64,000 bases of DNA from Rugosibacter aromaticivorans (GTDB lineage Bacteria; Pseudomonadota; Gammaproteobacteria; Burkholderiales; Rhodocyclaceae). Under the pieces are notes generated by a model that had not been told where the DNA came from, did not search any database, and was given only the letters and a program-made list of their open reading frames with translations. Both the position numbers and the translations under genes were made by a program. Location of the stretch: contig NZ_CP010554.1 of assembly GCF_000934545.1 (NCBI RefSeq), forward strand, positions 310,001 through 374,000. Direction: 5' to 3'. Below are positions 8,256 through 19,237 of this stretch, one piece after another. How positions within the stretch are numbered: position 1 is the stretch's first letter; each line of letters starts with the position of its first letter.

Positions 8256-8490
8256 GTTTCGAGTGGGTTCTTGCGGAAACAGTCAGGTCTAGCGATCAAA
8301 TTCAGGAGCATAGTTTATCGTCTACAGCGGTATCTCACACGGACACCTTGCCATCGTGCCAGTGGTGCTGGAGCTCGCTTATCCCCGCCCTTGCTTCGCG
8401 GCGTCTCATCCAGAAACGCCCAGAAACGGGTTCAAAGATTCAAACCAGCACGGACTTACTTTTGTGGTGCGTTTGGTTTGGAATAATTCG

Positions 8491-9729
8491 CTACTCGTCA
8501 AAATCGTGGATAAAGGCTCTTACGCGCGGGTAGATTTGTCGCTCCCAGCGCTTGCCATTGAACACGCCGTAATGGCCGGCACCGGGCTGGAGGTGATGCT
8601 GCTTGCGGTAGGGTGCGAGCTTACTGCACAGATCATGAGCCGACAGGGTTTGGCCAATAGAACAAATGTCGTCCTTCTCGCCTTCTATCGTGAACAAGGC
8701 CGTACGGCGGATTGCCGCAGGGTTCACCCGTGTGCCGCGGTATTCCAGTTTTCCTTGCGGCAACGCATGTTCCTGAAAGACGAAGCGTACGGTTTCAAGA
8801 TAGAACTCAGCTGACATATCCATCATGGCTAGATATTCTGCGTAAAAATCCCTGATGCTTTCGGCCTTGGTGTGATCGCCGCTCACCCGGCTAGAGAACA
8901 TGTTCCGAAAGGAATCCATATGCCGTTCGGCATTCATGCTCAAAAAAGCAGAGATCTGCATATAGCCCGGATACACGCGGCGCAAAGCGCCTTTATAGCG
9001 TAAGGGCACAAGACCGATCAGGTTCTGCTCAAACCACTCAATAGGTTTTTCCGTTGCCAGTTTGTTTACCACGCTTGGATTGATGCGGCAGTCAATTGGT
9101 CCGGCCATGAGTGTCATGCTGCGTGGCTGGTTGGGGCTTTGTGCTGCGGCCATGACGGCGACGGCCGCGAGCGTGCCTACCGTTGGCTGGCAAACAGAAA
9201 CCAGATGTGTTTCCGGCCCCAGCCAGTCGATGAACCCGATCAGATGATCAATGAAGGCATCCATGCCGAAGGTACCCGCAGACAGTGGCACATCGCGGAT
9301 GTTGTGCCAGTCGGTGATATATACGTCGTGATGTTGGAGCAACGTGCGTGCGGTGCTGGTCAGCAAAGTGGCAAAGTGGCCCGAGATAGGCGCGATCAGC
9401 AGCACTTTGGGGCCAGGGTTGGGCGTGTCTTTACAAAAATGCAGCAAAGTGGCGAAGGGCGTGACATGGGTCGCTTCTTCATGCACGGTGATTTTTTGCC
9501 CGTCAACCTCAATGGCGTCAATACCGAAACTTGGCCGTTCGTGCGTCAGACCAGCCAAGGCAACTGCCTCGCACATGGCGGTCAGTTTGCGCACGGTGCA
9601 GTTATCTGGCAGCCAGAACATTGTTTGGCGCAACCAGGGGGCCAGGGCACGGGCGGTGCTACGCGCGGGGTAGCTGGCGTCAAAAAGAGCCTGATATATC
9701 TGGTAGTGGGGCGCAGTTGCGGCAATCAT
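8491..9729 (-). CDS. phaZ: Intracellular polyhydroxyalkanoate (PHB) depolymerase
   Basis: Alpha/beta-hydrolase that degrades native intracellular PHB granules. The PhaZ-type catalytic cysteine is visible in the box VSVCQPTVGT (Cys180 from the chosen start), with the acid in GEKDDICSIG and the histidine in GAGHYGVFNG near the C-terminus. The start at 9729 (MIAATAPHYQIYQALFD) follows AAGGA by about six bases. A second ATG lies at 9732, and the frame is open further up to 9774. The chosen start gives 412 aa, the family length. It implies that the host stores PHA. No PHA synthase is in the window. Confidence 0.92.
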   Translation of the reverse strand: MIAATAPHYQIYQALFDASYPARSTARALAPWLRQTMFWLPDNCTVRKLTAMCEAVALAGLTHERPSFGIDAIEVDGQKITVHEEATHVTPFATLLHFCKDTPNPGPKVLLIAPISGHFATLLTSTARTLLQHHDVYITDWHNIRDVPLSAGTFGMDAFIDHLIGFIDWLGPETHLVSVCQPTVGTLAAVAVMAAAQSPNQPRSMTLMAGPIDCRINPSVVNKLATEKPIEWFEQNLIGLVPLRYKGALRRVYPGYMQISAFLSMNAERHMDSFRNMFSSRVSGDHTKAESIRDFYAEYLAMMDMSAEFYLETVRFVFQEHALPQGKLEYRGTRVNPAAIRRTALFTIEGEKDDICSIGQTLSAHDLCSKLAPYRKQHHLQPGAGHYGVFNGKRWERQIYPRVRAFIHDFDE

Positions 9730-9947
9730 CATGGATCCTTTCCGGATTAGGGGTGCTCTCCCAACAACAAGCAAGCTATGTGCATGATTTTCATTATCTC
9801 GGGAAAATCAAATCAAAATCCAGTACCTTGGTACGCACTTTGCTTTACTCTAGTCTGTAACAATACCACGTGGAAGAGATATTATCCCTTTAACAAGCCC
9901 CTAGCCTGATTGGTGGGGCTTCCCTCTTCTCAGCTACCGGAGTTCCC

Positions 9948-10610
9948 ATGACCAAGACCAAAGCAAGTCTCACACTGAGCAGTAAAAATTATTCCTCATG
10001 GTCTCTGCGCGGCTGGCTGTTGGTTCGCTTTGCCGGGCTGCCGTTTACCGAGAAGCTGGTTGCAACTGACGATGCGTCGGCCAGGGCCGAGTTGTTGCTG
10101 CTCTCGCCTTCCGTTCTCGTACCACGCCTGGAGCACGATGGTATTTCTGTTTGGGACACGCTGGCCATTGCCGAATATTTAGACGAGATCAAGCCCGAGG
10201 CTGGCTTGCTGCCTGCCGATCAGGCCGCGCGTGCGCACTGCCGCTCAATCTGCGGTGAAATGCACTCCGGATTTTCCGCCCTGCGCTCGGCACTGCCAAT
10301 GAATCTCAGTGCCAAAGTAAAAAACTTCACTGTCTGGTCGCGCGCTAAAGGCGATATCGAACGCATTACTGACATCTGGCGCGACTGCATCACCCGCTAC
10401 GGCGGGCCCTGGTTGTTCGGGAACCGGCGCAGCATGGCTGATGCCATGTATGCGCCGGTGGTGACTCGTTTCCTGACCTACAACGTCGCACTCGACCCGG
10501 TTTGCGCCGCCTATTGTCAAACGGTGATGGCCATGCCTGAAATGCAGGAATGGATTACCGCTGCACAGTTTGAGCCGACCGACATTGAGGAACTTGAAGT
10601 CGAGTTTTGA
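9948..10610 (+). CDS. Glutathione S-transferase family protein
   Basis: Cytosolic GST fold. The N-terminal thioredoxin-like domain carries SSKNYSSWSLRGWLLVRFAG, the serine-containing motif seen in the GstA/YfcF-like and maleylacetoacetate-isomerase-like groups, and VLVPRLEHDGISVWDTLAI with the glutathione-contacting region. A helical C-terminal domain ends near residue 220 (GPWLFGNRRSMADAMYAPV). CGGAG lies upstream of the ATG. The substrate is unknown. The 173 bp between it and the divergent phaZ contain an AAGCCCC...GGGGCTT hairpin at 9895-9921 in the probable leader. Confidence 0.88.
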   Translation: MTKTKASLTLSSKNYSSWSLRGWLLVRFAGLPFTEKLVATDDASARAELLLLSPSVLVPRLEHDGISVWDTLAIAEYLDEIKPEAGLLPADQAARAHCRSICGEMHSGFSALRSALPMNLSAKVKNFTVWSRAKGDIERITDIWRDCITRYGGPWLFGNRRSMADAMYAPVVTRFLTYNVALDPVCAAYCQTVMAMPEMQEWITAAQFEPTDIEELEVEF

Positions 10611-10900
10611 TAGTATCGGCGTACTATCCTAGTGCGCAAATCCCGCTTATACGCCAAAGTGGGAGGATTTAAAATTAGGAAAGATCCATTCTTGCGGTCA
10701 TCCGGTTGCTGCTGCTCGCTAGCGAAGTGACGGATATTTATCAGACAAGTTGCCGATGAGGGGTTGTGCCTGTAAACTGAAAAAAGTCACTTTTTTTGTC
10801 CTGTGCCAACCGGTTATTCGAAATACCGCTTTCGCTGTCGATGGGCGCAATCCGTGCCGCCGAGCCCAACCATAGCGCAAGGCGCAAAGAAAGGTATCTT

Positions 10901-11248
10901 ATGTCCGTACACGCTTGGCAAGTGTTTGACCTCGCTGATCTGAGAAAAAAAGTTGAAGGTACAGAGCCGCGTTTCATGGAGTTTTTGCGGTCTTCGCAAA
11001 TGTCCTGCGCAATGTATCGACTGCCTGCTGGCGCACGGGATATGCAGGCGCCGCATCTGGAAGATGAAATTTACATCGTCCTTGACGGGCTTGCCCGGCT
11101 GCGTATGGGTGACGATGAGCGTGAAGTGCGACCCGGCATGGTGCTTTTTGTTAGTGCAACAACCGATCATTCCTTCTTCAATATTGAGGAAGATCTGACG
11201 CTGCTTGCCGTGTTCGGTCCTGCGTCTTTTCTGGAAGGTCTGCGCTGA
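10901..11248 (+). CDS. Cupin domain protein
   Basis: A 115-residue single-domain cupin. The beta-barrel motifs are visible: PHLEDEIYIVLDGLARLRMG (cupin motif 1, His and Glu as possible metal ligands) and RPGMVLFVSATTDHSFFN (motif 2, His ligand). The frame is open from 10796, but MSVHAWQVFDL at 10901 follows AAAGG at a usual distance and matches the domain start. No neighbour indicates a substrate. The 290 bp before it (10611-10900) hold no other gene I can support. Confidence 0.8.
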   Translation: MSVHAWQVFDLADLRKKVEGTEPRFMEFLRSSQMSCAMYRLPAGARDMQAPHLEDEIYIVLDGLARLRMGDDEREVRPGMVLFVSATTDHSFFNIEEDLTLLAVFGPASFLEGLR

Positions 11249-11254
11249 CTCGCT

Positions 11255-11280
11255 GCGAAAAGCCTGCTGGTGATACAACG
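11255..11280 (+). repeat. Dispersed 25-bp repeat, degenerate copy A
   Basis: GCGAAAAG followed, after a two-base loss relative to the consensus, by TGCTGGTGATAC. It lies seven bases after the cupin stop and before ftsY. It is the weakest member of the family and is included because both halves match in order. Confidence 0.45.
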
Positions 11281-11319
11281 ATGCGCTTTAGGCGGCCCGT
11301 CTTTGCTCTTACCTCTTAC

Positions 11320-12405
11320 TTACGCGGCGGTATTTTCCGGTCCCGTCAGTAGCGCCTCGACAAACTCACCCGCCCGGAACGGCTGCAAATCATCAATACC
11401 TTCGCCTACGCCAATGAAGCGTACAGGCTTGGGGCATTGCCGGGCGATGGCGGCCAGCACGCCGCCCTTGGCGGTACCGTCAAGTTTGGTGAGAACGAGG
11501 CCGGTGACCTGAATGGATTGATCGAACGCTTTGACCTGTTGCACAGCGTTTTGGCCGATGCTGGCATCCAGCACCAGTAATACTTCATGCGGGCCGGTGG
11601 CGTCGATTTTTTGAATGACGCGTCGCACCTTGGCAATTTCTTCCATCAGATGTAATTGTGTGGGCAGGCGGCCAGCGGTATCGGCCAAGACGACATCGAT
11701 ATTGCGCGCGCGTGCGGCGCTGATCGCGTCGAACACAACGGCGGCCGGGTCTCCCGATTCTTGCGCGATGACGGCAACGCCGTTGCGTTCGCCCCAGGCT
11801 TTGAGCTGCTCACGCGCTGCCGCGCGAAAGGTGTCGCCTGCGGCCAGTAATACGCTCTTGCCTTGGCTCTGCAAGTGTTTCGCCAATTTACCGATGGAGG
11901 TGGTTTTTCCCGCGCCGTTCACACCGGCAATCATCACGATGAAGGGCTTGTGGGCAGTCACATCCAGTGGCTGTTCCAGTGGCGCGAGCAGCGTCATCAG
12001 CCGGTCGGCCAGTACTTGCCGCAGTTGTGACGGGCTGTCGAGCTTGTTTTTCTTGACGGTTAATTTGAGTTCATCCAGCAACCACTGCGTCGCGTCGACG
12101 CCACAATCGGCGGTGAGTAAGGTGGTTTCAAGATCATCCAGCAGCGCCTCGTCAATTCGGCTACGGCTGAACAACTCTCCCAGCGGCGTGGTGAGTGCTG
12201 CGCGTGTGCGCGAGAGGCCCGCCTTGAGCCGATCACGCCATGAGGTGGACGCAGACGCTGCCTGTGGACCAGCCGGTGTCGCCGTGGGCGCGACAGCAGC
12301 TGCTGCTTCGTGGGCACTTGATGTGTTCGGGGCGTTCGATGCAGCGGACTCGCCCGGCACATTCCGTGAGGAGGGCGCATCCTTTTTTTTGAGGAAACTA
12401 AACAT
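11320..12405 (-). CDS. ftsY: Signal recognition particle receptor FtsY
   Basis: SRP-GTPase that receives ribosome-nascent chain-SRP complexes at the inner membrane. A low-complexity Ala/Pro-rich A domain (about residues 1-60) is followed by the N domain and the G domain with G1 [15 protein letters not shown], the [11 protein letters not shown] insertion-box region, G3 DTAGRLPTQ and G4 [10 protein letters not shown]. At 361 aa it is typical of betaproteobacteria. It is divergent from the M16 peptidase pair. Confidence 0.97.
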   Translation of the reverse strand: MFSFLKKKDAPSSRNVPGESAASNAPNTSSAHEAAAAVAPTATPAGPQAASASTSWRDRLKAGLSRTRAALTTPLGELFSRSRIDEALLDDLETTLLTADCGVDATQWLLDELKLTVKKNKLDSPSQLRQVLADRLMTLLAPLEQPLDVTAHKPFIVMIAGVNGAGKTTSIGKLAKHLQSQGKSVLLAAGDTFRAAAREQLKAWGERNGVAVIAQESGDPAAVVFDAISAARARNIDVVLADTAGRLPTQLHLMEEIAKVRRVIQKIDATGPHEVLLVLDASIGQNAVQQVKAFDQSIQVTGLVLTKLDGTAKGGVLAAIARQCPKPVRFIGVGEGIDDLQPFRAGEFVEALLTGPENTAA

Positions 12406-12513
12406 AGGCGTGAGATGTCAGAGGCGGAAGCGATAAGATGTCGCGCAGAAGTAATTTTAACAGAGCACCCTCTCTCGCATTGACCTTTCAGCGAATACCT
12501 ACCGACTCCCACC

Positions 12514-13899
12514 ATGAAATTTCCCATTTCCCTTGCAACCTTGTTGTTTGCCGCCGTCTTGCCAGCGCCGACTTTTGCTAATCCCCATCTCAATACATTT
12601 GAAACCACTTTGCCTAATGGGTTGCGTGTTATCGTCAAGGAAGACCACCGCGCGCCCACGGTAGTGCACATGGTTTGGTATCGTGTCGGCAGCATGGACG
12701 AAAAAGATGGCACATCGGGCGTTGCGCATGCGCTGGAACATTTGATGTTCAAAGGCACCAAGCGATTGCCGTCGGGCGAATTCAATCAGCGCGTTGCTGC
12801 CGCAGGCGGACAGGACAATGCCTTTACTTCCTACGATTACACCGCGTATTTTCAAATTGTGCCCAAGGGCGCATTACCCGAAATGATGCAGCTTGAAGCT
12901 GACCGAATGGCGAATCTGGCTTTTACCCCGGCGGAGTTTGCCTCCGAAATCAAAGTGGTGATGGAAGAGCGCCGTTTGCGCACAGACGACAATCCACAGG
13001 CGCAGGTGTTTGAGGCAGCGCGTGGTGCGGCGTTTCTGGCGCACCCCTATCGTCGCCCGATCATCGGCTGGATGAATGACCTGGAACACCTAACCTGGCA
13101 GGATGCGCATCATTGGTACACCCAGTGGTACACGCCGAGCAATGCCTATGTCGTGGTGGTGGGCGATGTCGATCACCGTGAGGTGTTCCGCTTGGCGCAA
13201 AAATATTACGGCGTGAACAAAGCCCATGCGCTGCCCGAACGTAAACCGCAGAACGAGCCAGAACAAAAAGGTTGGCGGCGTGTGAGCATCAAGGCACCTG
13301 CCAAGCTGCCCTACCTTTCCATGCTCTGGAAAGTACCCCGTCTGCGCGATGTGCATAAAGACCGCGACCCCTATGCGCTAGAAGTTCTGGCGGCGGTGCT
13401 TGATGGAAATGATGCCTCGCGGTTGGCTAAAAACCTGGTGCGGGGCACGCATATTGCGCAATCGGCCGGTGCGGGTTATGACGGCACGGTGCGCGGTGAA
13501 GCGACGTTCACTATGGATGGACAACCGGCCGAAGGGCGCAGCGTGGCCGAACTCGAAGCTGCCTTGCGTGCAGAAATCGCCCACATACAAGAGGCCGGTA
13601 TCACGCCAGAAGAACTCGCCCGTGTGAAAACCCAGCTCATTGCCGGACAAACCTACAAGCGGGATTCGCTCATGGCGCAGGCGATGGAAATTGGCGGCGT
13701 GGAGGCCGTTGGTCTATCCTGGCGGGACATTGATCTCTTGGTTGATCAGATCAAAGGGGTTACCGTAGAAGAGGTGCAGGCCGTGGCTAAAAAATATTTC
13801 AAAGATGACACCTTGACCATCGCTGTGCTTGACCCCCAGCCAATGGATGCCGCTGATCCGAAGCAGCCATTAAGTCCTGCGGTCAAGACGCAGCATTAA
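12514..13899 (+). CDS. M16 family zinc metallopeptidase, catalytic subunit (PqqL/YhjJ-like)
   Basis: Secreted or periplasmic insulinase-family peptidase. A signal peptide (MKFPISLATLLFAAVLPAPTFA) is followed by the inverted zinc motif HALEH (His72, Glu75, His76) and the downstream Glu in VVMEERRLR. The second M16 half extends to the C-terminus (461 aa). It pairs with the following gene, which lacks the motif, as in bacterial heterodimeric M16 enzymes. The end of the signal peptide is encoded by a copy of the dispersed repeat (12551-12576). Confidence 0.92.
   Translation: MKFPISLATLLFAAVLPAPTFANPHLNTFETTLPNGLRVIVKEDHRAPTVVHMVWYRVGSMDEKDGTSGVAHALEHLMFKGTKRLPSGEFNQRVAAAGGQDNAFTSYDYTAYFQIVPKGALPEMMQLEADRMANLAFTPAEFASEIKVVMEERRLRTDDNPQAQVFEAARGAAFLAHPYRRPIIGWMNDLEHLTWQDAHHWYTQWYTPSNAYVVVVGDVDHREVFRLAQKYYGVNKAHALPERKPQNEPEQKGWRRVSIKAPAKLPYLSMLWKVPRLRDVHKDRDPYALEVLAAVLDGNDASRLAKNLVRGTHIAQSAGAGYDGTVRGEATFTMDGQPAEGRSVAELEAALRAEIAHIQEAGITPEELARVKTQLIAGQTYKRDSLMAQAMEIGGVEAVGLSWRDIDLLVDQIKGVTVEEVQAVAKKYFKDDTLTIAVLDPQPMDAADPKQPLSPAVKTQH
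12551..12576 (-). repeat. Dispersed 25-bp repeat, copy B (in M16 catalytic gene)
   Basis: On the minus strand the core reads AAAAGTCGGCGCTGG followed by CAAGACGGCGG. It is antisense to its host gene and encodes AVLPAPTF at the signal-peptide cleavage region (frame 'cca gcg ccg act ttt'). Confidence 0.75.
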
Positions 13900-13943
13900 T
13901 CATGGCATCGGCCCGTTTGATAATCCTTGGTTGCAGAAAGTTT

Positions 13944-15254
13944 ATGACAATGAAAAAGCATCCCGTAAAAACCATTTTTTCTTTTCTTGTTCTCGTGTGT
14001 TTTTCTGCGTTGGCAACAGCGGGCGTAAAAATAGAACACTGGACTACCGCTACCGGCGCGCGTGTATATTTCGTTGAGACTCGTGGCTTGCCCATGCTCG
14101 ATGTGCAACTCGATTTTGCCGCAGGCAATGCGTATGCCCCGCCTGGCAAAGCCGGACTGCCGGGTCTCACGCGCGGCTTGCTGGAAGCGGGGGCGGGCGA
14201 CCTGGATGAAGAAAAATTGGCTGAGCGCATGACAGATACGGGTGCTCAATTAGGTGGCGGGGTCGATAACGACCGTGCCAGCATGACGTTACGCACGCTC
14301 TCCGCAAAACCGGAGCGTGATGCCGCGTTATCGCTCATGCGCACCGTTCTGTCAGCGCCGACTTTTCCGCAAGCCGTGCTGACGCGTGAAAAAGAACGCA
14401 GCATCGCCGCTATCCGTGAAGCGGACACGCAGCCGAATGCGATAGCCGCCAAGCGATTTGCTGCAGCGATTTATCCTGATCATCCCTACGGCGTTAGCGC
14501 AACAGCCGAGAGTGTTGCTGCCATCACGCGGCAAGACGTGGTGGACTTTTATCAGCAACACTACGCGGCTAAAAATGTGGCGATCTCTCTCATTGGCGAT
14601 ATTTCGCGCAGCGAAGCTGAAGCCATCGCTAATCAGTTATCACAAGTCTTGCCGGCTGGCGGCACGCTCGCCACCTTGCCGTCCGTCGCGCTGCCGGAAA
14701 GTCAGATGATTAAAGTGGCGCATCCTGCCGCACAAAGCCATGTGCATATCGGGTTGCCGGCTGTCCGGTGTGGCGATGCGGATTATTTTTCCCTGCTGGT
14801 GGGCAATTACAGTTTGGGAGGTGGTGGTTTTGCCTCACGGTTGATGCAAGAAGTGCGCGAAAAGCGAGGCTACGCCTATAGCGTGAGTTCTTATTTTTAC
14901 CCGCAACTGTTAGCCGGCCCCTTTGACATTAACCTGCAAACCAAGCGCTCGCAAGTCAATGACGCGCTCAAAGTGGTTAATGACGTGTTAATCACTTTTA
15001 TGGCGCAAGGCCCGACTGCGAAAGAGTTGGTGGCGGCGAAAAAAAATCTTGTCGATGGGTTGGCGCTACGTTTAGATAGCAACGCCAAGTTGCTGGGCTA
15101 TTTATCCACCATCGGTTTTTACGGCCTGCCGCTCACGTATCTGGACGACTTTCCGGCACGGGTCAATGCGGTGACGATCGCTCAGGTGCGCGATGCTTTT
15201 GCCCGCCATGTCCCGCGCGAACACTTGGTAACCGTTGTCGTAGCAGCTGATTGA
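13944..15254 (+). CDS. M16 family peptidase-like protein, non-catalytic partner
   Basis: Secreted M16 homologue with a signal peptide (MTMKKHPVKTIFSFLVLVCF and onward). At the place of HxxEH the sequence reads LTRGLLEAG, so the zinc ligands are absent, as in the structural subunit of heterodimeric M16 proteases. The RxxxY region (KRGYAYSVSSYF) used in substrate binding is present. The start is uncertain: the frame is open from ATG 13902, but ATG 13944 puts the hydrophobic signal core at the usual distance. The dispersed repeat at 14343-14367 encodes LSAPTF. Confidence 0.88.
   Translation: MTMKKHPVKTIFSFLVLVCFSALATAGVKIEHWTTATGARVYFVETRGLPMLDVQLDFAAGNAYAPPGKAGLPGLTRGLLEAGAGDLDEEKLAERMTDTGAQLGGGVDNDRASMTLRTLSAKPERDAALSLMRTVLSAPTFPQAVLTREKERSIAAIREADTQPNAIAAKRFAAAIYPDHPYGVSATAESVAAITRQDVVDFYQQHYAAKNVAISLIGDISRSEAEAIANQLSQVLPAGGTLATLPSVALPESQMIKVAHPAAQSHVHIGLPAVRCGDADYFSLLVGNYSLGGGGFASRLMQEVREKRGYAYSVSSYFYPQLLAGPFDINLQTKRSQVNDALKVVNDVLITFMAQGPTAKELVAAKKNLVDGLALRLDSNAKLLGYLSTIGFYGLPLTYLDDFPARVNAVTIAQVRDAFARHVPREHLVTVVVAAD
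14343..14367 (-). repeat. Dispersed 25-bp repeat, copy C (in M16 partner gene)
   Basis: The minus strand reads GAAAAGTCGGCGCTGACAGA followed by ACGGT. It is antisense to its host, in the same codon frame as copy B (tca gcg ccg act ttt), and encodes VLSAPTF. It is most similar to copy L at 48.5 kb. Confidence 0.7.
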
Positions 15255-15269
15255 CTCCACCTGCAACAC

Positions 15270-16570
<1,301 letters not shown>

Positions 16571-16577
16571 AAAACAG

Positions 16578-17402
16578 TTACCGCTGGCAATGTGCGCAGT
16601 AAAACGTCGTGCGTTGCGCCTGTTTTATTTCACGGATCGGTTGGCCGCAGAGATGGCAGGGTTCGCCCGTGCGGCCATAAGCGAAGTACTGCTGCTGAAA
16701 GTAGCCCGAGCTGCCATCCGAATGAATGAAATCGCGCAGGCTGCTTCCCCCGGCTTCAATGGCTGCGTTCAGCGTGGTTTTGATTGCCGGCACCAGTCGT
16801 TGCAGACGTGCTAGCGAGATTTTCCCGGCCGCCGTGCGGGGGTGGATGCCTGCGCGAAAGAGGCTCTCAGTCGCGTAAATATTACCGATGCCAACCATGC
16901 GATGGCTATCCATCAGCACCGGTTTAATGGCTGATTTAAGGCCCGTGAGTTCATTCTTTAACCAGTTGGCGTCAAATGCCTCATCGAGCGGTTCGATGCC
17001 GAGTCTTGCCAGCAAGGGGTGAGTGAGCACGTCGTTGATTACATCGCCTTCCAGCCAAAGGATGGCGCCAAAGCGCCGCGGGTCGCGCAAGCGCAGCGTG
17101 GTTTGATCAAAGACCAGATCAACATGATCATGTTTTTGCGCCGGCGTATTGGTCGACAACAGTCGCAGGCTGCCCGACATACCCAGGTGGATCAACAAGT
17201 GGCCCGTGCCAAAATTCAGCAACAGATATTTTGCGCGCCGGGTCAGATCGATTAGCCGCTGGCCAACAAAGGCTGCACGATGCGCATGGGGCAAGGGGTA
17301 GCGCAGCGCAGGGGCGCGAAAGTCGGCGCTGGTGAGACGGCGGCCAACCAGCGCTGGCGCGATGCCACGGCGGGTTACTTCAACTTCAGGCAGTTCAGGC
17401 AT
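16578..17402 (-). CDS. mutM: Formamidopyrimidine-DNA glycosylase (Fpg/MutM)
   Basis: Base-excision repair enzyme removing 8-oxoguanine. The start at 17402 is required because the catalytic nucleophile is the N-terminal proline of MPELPEVEVTRRG. The frame is open to 17414, but that would bury the proline. Other family residues are visible: RRAKYLLL (Lys57 region), LIHLGMSGSLR, GIGNIYATE, and the C-terminal zinc finger with CxxC...CxxC (CHLCGQ and CAHC). The protein has 274 aa. Residues 24-32 (RRLTSADFR) are encoded by a copy of the dispersed repeat without changing the family length. Confidence 0.96.
   Translation of the reverse strand: MPELPEVEVTRRGIAPALVGRRLTSADFRAPALRYPLPHAHRAAFVGQRLIDLTRRAKYLLLNFGTGHLLIHLGMSGSLRLLSTNTPAQKHDHVDLVFDQTTLRLRDPRRFGAILWLEGDVINDVLTHPLLARLGIEPLDEAFDANWLKNELTGLKSAIKPVLMDSHRMVGIGNIYATESLFRAGIHPRTAAGKISLARLQRLVPAIKTTLNAAIEAGGSSLRDFIHSDGSSGYFQQQYFAYGRTGEPCHLCGQPIREIKQAQRTTFYCAHCQR
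17318..17344 (+). repeat. Dispersed 25-bp repeat, copy D (in mutM)
   Basis: AAAGTCGGCGCTGG then TGAGACGGCGGC. It is identical over 26 consecutive bases to copy G, 12 kb away in an unrelated gene. It is antisense to mutM and read in frame 'acc agc gcc gac ttt', encoding LTSADF. Confidence 0.85.
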
Positions 17403-17470
17403 ACGGAAAGTCATACGAAGCTGATAACATCACCGCATTGTATGCGACTGTTTTACTTGGTACCTTGCTC

Positions 17471-19237
17471 ATGAATTCTATTGATCACCCCATTGATTAC
17501 CCAATGGTTTCCGGTGTCTTGCGGCACGCTCTGCGGCCGATGGTGCTTGCCTTGTTTTTTTACGGCAGTTTTGCGCTGGCGCAAAGCGCGCCAGCATCGC
17601 CAGTGGATCAAGCCTCTGAGACGGCAACTGCTGCTAAAGAGGATGAGCGCTTGCCAAAAATTGACTTAACGGAAAAAATTCTCTACGAGTTTTTGCTGGC
17701 TGAAATCGCCGGTCAGCGCGGCCAGAGGGCGATCGCTTCCGAGGTGTACTTTGATCTGGCGAAAAATACGCGCGATCCGCGTATTGTGCGTCGTGCTGCG
17801 GAAGTGGCGCTATATGCCCGGCAGTACGCCACAGCGCTGGAAGCTGCACGCATGTGGGTGGTGATTGATCCGCAAGCCAAAGAAGCTCAGCAGATGTTGG
17901 CAACCCTGCTTCTGGCCAGTGGCCGGGTAGACGAGCTGGCCGCTAATCTGGCGCGCGAGCTTGGAAACGCTGGCCCGCGAACAGGCGAGTTGCTTCTTCA
18001 GCAACAACGCTTTTTAGCAAGCTACCCTGATAAGGTGGCAGTCAGACGTTTGTTCGACCAACTCACAACGCCCTATGCCTCACTGCCCGAGGCGCACCTG
18101 GTGCGCGCTCAAACAGCCCTGGCGGCCAATGACAAAACCGGTGCCATGAGTGAAGTGGATCAGGCGCTGGCGCTGCGCGCCACGTGGGAACCCGCCGCTT
18201 TGTTGAAAGCCAGCTTGCTTGCGCCGGGCGCACCGCAACTTGATTTTCTGAAGCGATTCCTCGCCGCCAACCCGGCAGCCCATGATGTGCGCCTGGGGTA
18301 TGCCCGCATCCTGGTGGCAGAAAAACGCTATGACGACGCCCGGAAAGAATTCGAGACACTGCTCAAGCTGAACCCGGAAAATCCGGATGTGTTGTTTGCC
18401 GTTGGCATATTGTCGTTGCAGTTAAATGACGTCGCTACAGCCGAAAAAAATCTCAAGCATTTCATGACGCTGGGGCGGGGCGAGCAAGATGCGGCCCGCT
18501 TTTATCTCGGCCAGATCGCAGAGCAAGCGGGGCGACGCGATGAAGCGCTCGATTGGTATCGTGCTGTCGCTGCAGGCGAGCAGAAAGTGCCGGCACATGT
18601 GCGTGCCGCGCAACTGCTGGTACAACAAAATAAGCTTGACGAAGCACGCGAGCAGATTGCTATCGCACGTGCCGGTGCGCCCACCGACAGCCGTCTGGTC
18701 ATTGCTGAGGCGCAATTGTTACGCCAGGGCGGGCGCTATGCCGAGGTGTATGCCCTGCTCAAAACCGCACTGGAAGGACAACCGGATGACCCCGATCTAC
18801 TCTACGAAACGGCGCTAGCGGCAGAAAAACTGAATGACGTGGCGACGATGGAGCGGCATTTACGGCGTCTGATGCAAATCAAACCAGATGACGCATTGGC
18901 GTATAACGCGCTGGGCTATTCGTTGGCAGACCGCAAGATGCGCCTCACCGAAGCCATGCAGCTGATCGATAAGGCGCTAGCACTGTCGCCGGACGATCCG
19001 TTCATTCTGGATAGCAAAGGCTGGGCGTTGTTTCGGCAGGGCCAGGCTACTGAGGCATTGGTGCCCTTGCAGAAAGCCTATGCGCGTACGCTGGATGCTG
19101 AAATTGCCGCGCATGCAGGCGAGGTGCTGTGGTCACTCGGACGTCACGATGAGGCGCTGAAACTCTGGCGTGATGCGGCGCAGGCACACCCGAAAAATGA
19201 GGCGCTGGCAACAACGATCAAGCGCTTCGTTCCTTGA
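17471..19237 (+). CDS. Secreted tetratricopeptide-repeat protein
   Basis: A protein of about 588 residues with an N-terminal signal-like segment (MVLALFFYGSFALAQSAPAS) followed by a chain of TPR helices. Clear repeat units include LGYARILVAEKRYDDARKEF, ALAYNALGYSLADRK and ILDSKGWALFRQGQATEAL. Such proteins lie upstream of lolB-ispE in many betaproteobacteria. Their role is undefined; a scaffold in envelope biogenesis is plausible. The start is chosen at ATG 17471. The frame is open to 17438, and neither start has a clear Shine-Dalgarno sequence. It ends in a TGATG overlap with lolB. Confidence 0.85.
   Translation: MNSIDHPIDYPMVSGVLRHALRPMVLALFFYGSFALAQSAPASPVDQASETATAAKEDERLPKIDLTEKILYEFLLAEIAGQRGQRAIASEVYFDLAKNTRDPRIVRRAAEVALYARQYATALEAARMWVVIDPQAKEAQQMLATLLLASGRVDELAANLARELGNAGPRTGELLLQQQRFLASYPDKVAVRRLFDQLTTPYASLPEAHLVRAQTALAANDKTGAMSEVDQALALRATWEPAALLKASLLAPGAPQLDFLKRFLAANPAAHDVRLGYARILVAEKRYDDARKEFETLLKLNPENPDVLFAVGILSLQLNDVATAEKNLKHFMTLGRGEQDAARFYLGQIAEQAGRRDEALDWYRAVAAGEQKVPAHVRAAQLLVQQNKLDEAREQIAIARAGAPTDSRLVIAEAQLLRQGGRYAEVYALLKTALEGQPDDPDLLYETALAAEKLNDVATMERHLRRLMQIKPDDALAYNALGYSLADRKMRLTEAMQLIDKALALSPDDPFILDSKGWALFRQGQATEALVPLQKAYARTLDAEIAAHAGEVLWSLGRHDEALKLWRDAAQAHPKNEALATTIKRFVP

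Noticed and set aside
9895..9921. Hairpin AAGCCCC...GGGGCTT before the GST gene
   Set aside because: No T-tract and no gene ends here; it could be a leader structure but cannot be assigned a role.
11615..12436. Plus-strand 273-aa frame opposite ftsY
   Set aside because: Ser/Ala/Arg-rich shadow of the ftsY coding sequence.
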